Part shown: positions 10,331 to 17,202 of the stretch, piece after piece
Numbering within the stretch: the first letter of the stretch is position 1
Layout: each line of letters opens with the position of its first letter
From: Candidatus Dormiibacterota bacterium
GTDB taxonomy: Bacteria > Chloroflexota > Dormibacteria > Aeolococcales > Aeolococcaceae
NCBI GenBank assembly: GCA_019234035.1
Contig: JAFALX010000174.1
Coordinates: forward strand, 1 to 17,202
Direction: 5' to 3'
DNA: 17,202 bases
Notes under the pieces: generated by a model
What the model was told of the DNA's origin: nothing
Databases searched by the model: none
Seen by the model: the letters and a program-made list of their open reading frames with translations, nothing else
Made by a program: the position numbers and the translations under genes

Positions 10331-12093
10331 ACGACGACACCTCCGCGCCGGCAGCCCCCGCAGCGCCCGCGGTTCCGGAGCCCGCCGCACCCGCCGCCGC
10401 GGCGGTCGCCGCCGCCGGGGGCGCACCCGCATCCGACCCCGGCGGCGTCGAGCGGCGCAACTGGTTCAAGCACGCGGTCTTCTACGAGCTGCTGGTTCGT
10501 GCCTTCTCTGACAGCAACGACGACGGCGTCGGCGACTTCCCCGGCCTGACCAGCCGCCTCGACTACCTGCAGTGGCTGGGCATCGACTGCATCTGGCTGC
10601 TTCCCTTCAACAGCAGCCCCATGCGCGACGGCGGCTACGACATCTCGGACTACTACGACGTGCTGCCCGAGTACGGCACGGTCGCCGACGTGCGCACGCT
10701 GGTGCAGGAGGCTCATGCCCGCGGCATGCGCGTGATCATGGACATGGTGATGAATCACACGAGTGATCAGCACCCCTGGTTCCAGCAGGCACGCTCCTCA
10801 CCGGACAACCCCTACCGGGACTGGTACGTGTGGTCGGACACCAAGAGCCGCTACACCGACGCGCGCATCATCTTCATCGACACAGAGACGTCCAACTGGA
10901 CCTGGGACGAGCAGGCCGGCGCCTACTACTGGCATCGCTTCTTCAGCCACCAGCCCGACCTCAACTACGACAACCCGCAGGTTCGGGAGGAGATGAAGAA
11001 CGTCGTGCGGTTCTGGCTCGACCTCGGCATGGACGGGTTCCGGCTCGACGCGGTGCCCTACCTGTTCGAGCGCGAGGGCACGAGCTCCGAGAACCTTCGC
11101 GAGACGCACGAGTACCTGGCGGACCTGCGCGACACCGTCGACCGCGAGTACGGCGGCGACAAGGTGCTGCTGGCGGAGGCCAACCAGTGGCCGGAGGACG
11201 TCGTCGACTACTTCGGCACCGCCGAGCACCCCGAGTGCCACATGTGCTTCCACTTCCCCCTCATGCCGCGCATGTTCATGGGCCTGCGCCGCGAGCAGCG
11301 CTACCCCATCACCGAGATCCTGGAGCGCACGCCGACCATTCCCGAGAACTCGCAGTGGGGCCTGTTCCTGCGCAACCACGACGAGCTCACCCTGGAGATG
11401 GTCAGCGACGACGAGCGCGACTACATGTGGCAGGAGTACGCCAAGGATCCGCGCATGAAGCTCAACCTCGGCATCCGCCGCCGCCTCGCCCCGCTGCTCA
11501 ACAACGGCCGGCGGCAGATGGAGCTGTTCTACGGGCTGCTGCTGTCGCTCCCAGGGTCGCCCATCCTCTACTACGGTGACGAGATCGGCATGGGCGACAA
11601 CGTGTATCTCGGCGATCGCGACGGGGTGCGCACACCCATGCAGTGGTCCGAGGATCGCAACGGCGGATTCAGCCGCGCCGACTTCGCGGCGCTGTACATG
11701 CCGCCGCTCATGGATCCCGTGTACGGGTACGCCGCGTGTAATGTGGCCGCACAGCGTCGCAACGAGTCGTCACTTCTGCACTGGCTACGGCGGTTCATCG
11801 CCGTGCGCAAGCGCTGGCCGGTGTTTGGCGGCGGTGCCTTTGAGGCGCTCGATGCGGCGCATCCATCCGTGTTTGCATTCCTGCGTACGCTTGGAGACCA
11901 TGTGGTGTTGTGTGTCAACAATCTCTCTCGCTTCGCGCAGCCGGTGGAGCTTGACCTGCGCCGCTTCGAGGGGCTGACCCCCGTGGAGATGCTCGGGCAC
12001 GTGCACTTCCCGCGTATCGGTGAGCTGCCGTACCTGCTCACGATGGCGCCGCACGGCTTCTACTGGTTCACGCTCGAGCGATTCGAGCACTGA
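10327..12093 (+). CDS. treS: Trehalose synthase TreS (maltose alpha-D-glucosyltransferase)
   Basis: TreS isomerises trehalose and maltose and feeds maltose to Mak. The 588-residue GH13 protein has WFKHAVFYELLVRAFSDSNDDG (from residue 46, first part of the barrel), DGFRLDAVPYL (nucleophile D241), LLAEANQWPEDV (acid/base E284) and LRNHDELTLEM (D352), then the TreS-type C-terminal beta domain. It is a stand-alone enzyme without a fused maltokinase. The start is the GTG at 10327, overlapping the glgE TGA by 4 bases. It is the only plausible start, because no other ATG, GTG or TTG lies in frame before the catalytic domain. The first 40 residues are an Ala/Pro-rich tail, probably disordered. Codons for about residues 469-538 are far richer in A/T-ending forms than the rest of the gene. 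Confidence 0.96.
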   Translation: MNDDTSAPAAPAAPAVPEPAAPAAAAVAAAGGAPASDPGGVERRNWFKHAVFYELLVRAFSDSNDDGVGDFPGLTSRLDYLQWLGIDCIWLLPFNSSPMRDGGYDISDYYDVLPEYGTVADVRTLVQEAHARGMRVIMDMVMNHTSDQHPWFQQARSSPDNPYRDWYVWSDTKSRYTDARIIFIDTETSNWTWDEQAGAYYWHRFFSHQPDLNYDNPQVREEMKNVVRFWLDLGMDGFRLDAVPYLFEREGTSSENLRETHEYLADLRDTVDREYGGDKVLLAEANQWPEDVVDYFGTAEHPECHMCFHFPLMPRMFMGLRREQRYPITEILERTPTIPENSQWGLFLRNHDELTLEMVSDDERDYMWQEYAKDPRMKLNLGIRRRLAPLLNNGRRQMELFYGLLLSLPGSPILYYGDEIGMGDNVYLGDRDGVRTPMQWSEDRNGGFSRADFAALYMPPLMDPVYGYAACNVAAQRRNESSLLHWLRRFIAVRKRWPVFGGGAFEALDAAHPSVFAFLRTLGDHVVLCVNNLSRFAQPVELDLRRFEGLTPVEMLGHVHFPRIGELPYLLTMAPHGFYWFTLERFEH

Positions 12094-12098
12094 GGCCG

Positions 12099-12149
12099 TA
12101 GTGTCCCGTCCCGGAAGTCTCTTGCATCTTCATCGGGCTCGGCGGCCGG
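12099..12149 (+). repeat. Left inverted-repeat arm of the treS-mak element
   Basis: The arm has a 17-bp perfect outer segment (12099-12115), a diverged middle (12116-12133) that keeps GCAT and TTC in register, and a 16-bp perfect inner segment (12134-12149). In RNA it would pair with the right arm to form a long interrupted hairpin. Confidence 0.75.
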
Positions 12150-12244
12150 GCGCCTGCGGCACTGATGCCATCGTCAAGGGGCCCGGCGCTGCCTCGTCAC
12201 GCATCAACAGATGCGATCCTCAGCGCGCCACCCTTTCCTTGGCA

Positions 12245-12294
12245 CCGGCCGCCGAGCCCGCGAATATGCGGCGAACCTCCGGGACGGGACACTA
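12245..12294 (-). repeat. Right inverted-repeat arm of the treS-mak element
   Basis: This is the complement of the left arm: perfect inner segment 12245-12260, diverged middle 12261-12277 (one base shorter than on the left), and perfect outer segment 12278-12294. It ends one base before the mak ATG. Confidence 0.75.
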
Positions 12295-12295
12295 G

Positions 12296-13821
12296 ATGCC
12301 GGTGGCGATGGAAACGCTCGATGCCGTCATGGCCGAGTCGCGTCTCGGCGAGGCGCTCGACGAGGTCGCGGGGTACGTCGTGCGGCAGCGGTGGTCGGGT
12401 GCGATCGGGAAGACGCCTCGCGCCGTGCAGATTCTCGACGCGGTGCGCATCCGCGACATAGCCGTGCCCACGTATTTCACCGTCACGCGGATCGAGTTCG
12501 ACGACGGGCTCACACGTGCCTACGCGCTGCCCCTGGGGCATCGCGAGGCGGGCGACCCGCTGGCGGAGCGCGCGCCCGACTTCGTCATCGGCAGCCTCCC
12601 CGGTGCGACACCTGCGCGCTTCCTATACGACGCGCTCGGCGACCCGGACTACGTGCGCTGGCTGTGGCGCTCCGTGCACCGCGAGACGACGCTGCTCACC
12701 CCGGGCGCGTCCCTGCGCTTCACGGTGCTCGACAGCGGCAGCCTCGACCAAGAACTCGAACCGTCGCTGCGCGTGCTCGGCGTGGAGCAGAGCAACACGT
12801 CGTTCATCCTCGGCGACGAGACGTTTCTCAAATGGCTGCGCCGCGTCGAACCCGGGCCGTCGCAGGAGCTCGAGATGCTCGAAGCGCTGGAACGCGCGGG
12901 CTTCACGCACCTGGCCCCGCTGCACGCCGCCGTCCTCTACGAGCCGCGCGGCGCCGCACCGACGCCGCTCGCCCTGATCCAGCCCTTCCTGCACAACGCG
13001 ACCGAGGGCTGGACCCTGGCGCTGACCTCCCTTCGAGTGCTGTATGCAGCGGCCGAGGACCTGCCCGCGACGGCGACTGCGTCCGAGCGCCGCGCCGCAG
13101 TCGACGAGCACGGGGCGGACTTCGCCGGCGAGTCGGCGCGCCTCGGCGCGGTCGTGGCCGAGATGCATCTCGCGCTGGCGAGCGCGCGGATGGGGGAGAG
13201 CTTCGCACCGTCCCAGCTCTACGCGGCGGACCTGCGCCAGTGGGCCGGCGACATGACGGCCGAGCTCGATGTGCTCCTGGCCCGGCCCGATTCCGTGCTG
13301 GATCCGCTGCGCCTCAAGCGTGATGCGCTGGCCGGCTGCTTTGCGGCGGTGCGCGAGCTGCCTGCCTCCGGGCTGTGCATCCGGGTGCACGGGGACCTCC
13401 ACCTGGGCCAGACACTGCGCACCGACTCGGGGTGGGTGATTCTCGATTTCGAGGGCGAGCCCGACCGCACGCCGGAGCAGCGGCGCCGCCGCATCTCTCC
13501 CCTGGTGGACGTGGCCGGCATGCTGCGGTCGTTCGACTACGCGGCCGCGGTGGCGCTGTCCGAGCGAGTCCTTCCCCAGAGTGCCGACTGGGAGGCGATG
13601 CTCGACTACGGCGAGGCGTGGGCGCAGATCAGCCGCGACGCCTTCTGGAACGCGTACCTCGAGGCGGTGGCCGGCAGCGGCCTGCTGCCGGACGCCAAGG
13701 CGACCGGCGTCCTCCGCCGCGCCTTCGAGCTGCAGAAAGCGCTGTACGAGACGGCGTACGAGCTCGGTCACCGGCCATCCTGGGCGGCGATCCCCATGCG
13801 CTTCCTAATGCGGCGTGTCGC

Positions 13822-13825
<4 letters not shown>
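12296..13825 (+). CDS. mak: Maltokinase Mak (Pep2)
   Basis: Mak phosphorylates maltose with ATP to give maltose 1-phosphate, the GlgE substrate. The 509-residue protein has an N-terminal cap domain (VRQRWSGAIGKTP near residue 29) and an aminoglycoside-phosphotransferase-like kinase fold. Landmarks are EQSNTSF with DETFLKW (ATP-binding K179), the catalytic loop RVHGDLHLGQTL (D367), the metal-binding Asp in VILDFEGEP (D384), and PLVDVAGMLRSFDY. The C-terminus has ELQKALYETAYELGHRPSW, typical of maltokinases. The ATG at 12296 is taken as start because it is restored to a good ribosome-binding site when the upstream element is removed. At present no clear Shine-Dalgarno precedes it; the ATG at 12308 (GGTGG just upstream) is an alternative. 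Its end overlaps glgB by 4 bases. Confidence 0.94.
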
Positions 13826-16017
<2,192 letters not shown>

Positions 16018-16145
16018 CCCCAGCAGGACGCGGACAATGCCAGGTACCCCGTCGGGTGAGTGAGCGGCAGGCGGCGCCTCGGCTGCGCTGAGCCCCCTCT
16101 TCGGCAGCCCCGACCGATTCCAGAACAACAGGAGTACCCGCACCA

Positions 16146-16526
16146 ATGGACACCGACTCTGCCCGCGCCAGCCTGCTGAAGGAGCAGGCGCGGCTCGAGG
16201 GGCTGCTCATCGCCGCCGCGCGTCTGCATGCCGGGGCCCAGGAGGCCCAGGAGCGGGAACTCTCGTCCTCCGATCAGCACCCCGCTGAGCTCGCCACCGA
16301 GACGATCGAGCGCGAGCTGGATCAGTCGGTGGTGTTGCACGTCCAGATGGAGCTGACCGAGGTGGAGGCGGCCGTGGCCAAGGTCGAAGCGGGCACGTAC
16401 GGCCTCTGCGAGGCGTGCGCCAAGCCGATCAGCGACGCCCGCCTCGAGGCCATGCCCGCCGCGCGGTACTGCATCGAGGACCAGGCGAAGCTCGCCCGCA
16501 ACGGCCGGCGCAACGGGTCCCGCTAG
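16146..16526 (+). CDS. TraR/DksA-type zinc-finger family protein with incomplete cysteine set
   Basis: This 126-residue protein has the layout of the short DksA/TraR relatives (YteA-like). A charged N-terminal coiled coil is followed by the family motif SSDQHPAELATETIERELD (residues 42-60), a second helix, then the C-terminal zinc-finger region YGLCEACAKPISDARLEAMP. The usual pattern is C-x2-C-x17-C-x2-C. Here C88, C91 and C109 are in place but the fourth position is Asp (D112, in YCIEDQ). DksA relatives act on the RNA polymerase secondary channel; whether this one does is inference. GGAG at 16131-16134 lies 11 nt before the ATG. It follows glgB by 128 bp with no clear terminator, so it may be read with the operon or from its own promoter. 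Confidence 0.88.
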   Translation: MDTDSARASLLKEQARLEGLLIAAARLHAGAQEAQERELSSSDQHPAELATETIERELDQSVVLHVQMELTEVEAAVAKVEAGTYGLCEACAKPISDARLEAMPAARYCIEDQAKLARNGRRNGSR

Positions 16527-16535
16527 CAAACAGAG

Positions 16536-16567
16536 CGGTTGACGGGCTTGCCGTCACCCGACAACCG
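16536..16567 (+). terminator. Possible stem-loop terminator after the DksA-type gene
   Basis: CGGTTG (16536-16541) pairs with CAACCG (16562-16567), and inside it ACGG (16542-16545) pairs with CCGT (16551-16554) around a 5-nt loop. An unpaired segment of 7 nt lies on the 3' side. It begins about 10 nt after the stop codon. Only a short TTCT follows, so this is a weak intrinsic-terminator candidate. Confidence 0.3.
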
Positions 16568-16849
16568 TTCTCCGACCGCGTGCCAGCTAGAGCGCCAGCC
16601 GTCACGTCCTCGCCGAGGTGTGACGTTCCGGTCGAAGTCACCCGTCCTCACGCCTTCCGCATCCGGTGACCTCAGACATCGCTGCAACACCGCGTAAACG
16701 GCGAGTCGCAAGGCGTCAATTGCTGCACTCGCGTCACTCCGAGCGGCGGTAGCGTACGCCGCGCTCCCGGCAAAAGGCGATCAGGTCCCAGGGGTGGGGT
16801 CGGAACGCACCTCTCCTTCTCAGTGGGAGCGCATTTCGGAGGCTCACCG
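16568..16849 (+). promoter_or_regulatory. Non-coding region with structured leader before the secreted-protein gene
   Basis: No gene is apparent here. TAGCGT at 16750-16755 resembles a -10 hexamer, the same hexamer found upstream of glgE, but it lies inside a predicted stem and has no clear -35. Two hairpins are visible: GAGCGGCG (16741-16748) with CGCCGCGCTC (two-base bulge), and AGGGGTG (16790-16796) with CACCTCT (16808-16814, one G-U pair). The ribosome-binding site GGAGG at 16838-16842 is 7 nt before the ATG. I cannot match the region to a known riboswitch class. Confidence 0.4.
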
Positions 16850-17202
16850 ATGGGGAATACAAAGCGCGGCCTGCTGTCGCGCAGGCGTACGCTCGCCGGC
16901 GTCGCAGTGGTCGCCGCTGTCGTTGCGACGGCGCTGCCCATCGGCGCACGCGCCGCTACCAGCTCGACCGTCACACTCGCACTCGGTGCCGGCGGCGGCC
17001 TGTCGATCTCGAGCATGAGCGCCTACACCACGGCGACCACGTCGTCCGCGGCGGGCACGCTGGCGACGCCGCTCAACTCCGCGACGTGGAGCGACCAGAC
17101 CGGCCTCGGCCTCGGCTGGAATGGCACCCTGGCTGTGACGCAGTTCATCGACCAGGGCGCGTACTCGCAGACGGCGGGAACGGCGACGGCGCTCAGCACG
17201 AC
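16850..17202 (+). CDS. Secreted protein, N-terminal part, WxL-like beta domain
   Basis: This gene is cut by the window end after 117 codons. The start is well supported by GGAGG with 7-nt spacing. The N-terminus is a signal peptide: a basic region with SRRRTL, a hydrophobic core (LAGVAVVAAVVATALPIG) and a likely cleavage after ARA near residue 36. The twin Arg followed by Arg-Thr-Leu is loosely Tat-like, although Sec export is equally possible. The mature part has alternating small and hydrophobic residues (TVTLALGAGGGLSI, ATWSDQTGLGLGWNGTLAVT) resembling the V.D..G.G.GW.L pattern of WxL cell-surface domains. The WxL link is a pattern match only, and the diagnostic C-terminal motif lies outside the window. 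Confidence 0.7.
   Translation, partial: MGNTKRGLLSRRRTLAGVAVVAAVVATALPIGARAATSSTVTLALGAGGGLSISSMSAYTTATTSSAAGTLATPLNSATWSDQTGLGLGWNGTLAVTQFIDQGAYSQTAGTATALST

Larger units (their letters stand above)
12099..12294. mobile_element. Candidate MITE (196 bp) inserted between treS and mak
   Basis: The ends are a perfect 17-bp inverted repeat, TAGTGTCCCGTCCCGGA at 12099-12115 and its complement at 12278-12294. A second perfect 16-bp inverted pair, CGGGCTCGGCGGCCGG at 12134-12149 and its complement at 12245-12260, lies inside in the same register. Aligned by hand, the two arms of about 50 nt match at roughly 42 of 51 positions with one gap. The interior (12150-12244) has no coding capacity. TA stands at both outer ends, as expected for a TA target duplication. 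Deleting 194 bp (one TA kept) leaves TGAGGCCGTAGATG, which would give mak a GAGG Shine-Dalgarno 6 nt before its ATG and directly after the treS stop. The transposase family is unknown; a regulatory hairpin is the main alternative. Confidence 0.65.

Noticed and set aside
8078..10432. 784-residue minus-strand open frame opposite glgE.
   Set aside because: It has the composition of a GC-rich antisense shadow (Arg/Val/His-rich, no motifs), and glgE on the other strand is certain.
8605..12093. Very long plus-strand open frame that would make a 1162-residue protein ending in TreS.
   Set aside because: The part before 10327 is an Arg-rich off-frame reading of glgE without TreS-like or other motifs. 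The GTG at 10327 overlapping the glgE stop is the natural start.
16755..16830. Minus-strand resemblance to a TPP riboswitch (CTGAGA followed by ACCTGATC and TGCCGG).
   Set aside because: The spacing and the GCCTTTTGCC segment depart from the conserved core, the first stem is not evident, and there is no thiamine gene downstream on that strand, only antisense to the DksA-type gene. A covariance-model search would decide.
16734..16949. Minus-strand open frame ending in a plausible-looking helix (DLIAFCRERGVRYRRSE).
   Set aside because: The upstream part is an Arg-rich antisense of the signal-peptide region of the secreted protein, and no start site is supported. A gene remnant cannot be excluded but is not supported.

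Overview
This is a GC-rich window (roughly 70% G+C by eye, with G or C at most third codon positions) of bacterial chromosome. The gene set suggests a high-GC Terrabacteria lineage, such as a deep-branching Actinobacteriota, Dormibacterota or related group. The pointers are the complete GlgE alpha-glucan pathway, AcnA-type aconitase, DipZ-like redox proteins, a YteA-like TraR/DksA protein and a WxL-like secreted protein. No rRNA or other taxonomic marker is present, so placement below that level is not supported.

Layout: (a) 1-165 is the tail of an unrecognised gene with relaxed codon use. (b) 418-945 encodes a small four-helix membrane protein of unknown function; its Shine-Dalgarno site lies between two copies of TGTCGACA. 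(c) 8068 down to 960 is a minus-strand run of five genes. In transcription order they are a membrane-anchored thioredoxin-fold protein with a DipZ-like C-terminal domain, CcdA, aconitase AcnA, a LemA-family protein and the RecJ exonuclease. The first two overlap by one base and together reproduce the parts of the single-chain DipZ protein. (d) 8294-16017 is a divergent plus-strand operon glgE-treS-mak-glgB. (e) 16146-16526 is a TraR/DksA-type protein lacking the fourth zinc cysteine. (f) 16527-16849 is non-coding, with a structured leader before a truncated gene (16850 to the window end) for a secreted WxL-like protein.

How the genes work together: TreS interconverts trehalose and maltose, Mak phosphorylates maltose to maltose 1-phosphate, GlgE uses maltose 1-phosphate to extend linear alpha-1,4-glucan, and GlgB adds alpha-1,6 branches. 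The whole route from trehalose to branched glucan is therefore in one transcription unit. Start/stop overlaps couple glgE to treS and mak to glgB.

The most interesting observation is between treS and mak. A 196-bp non-coding element (12099-12294) with long imperfect terminal inverted repeats, bounded by TA on both sides, ends one base before the mak start codon. Removing it in silico joins the treS stop to a well-spaced Shine-Dalgarno site for mak. It therefore looks like a MITE that has split the operon and moved the mak ribosome-binding site about 194 bp away.
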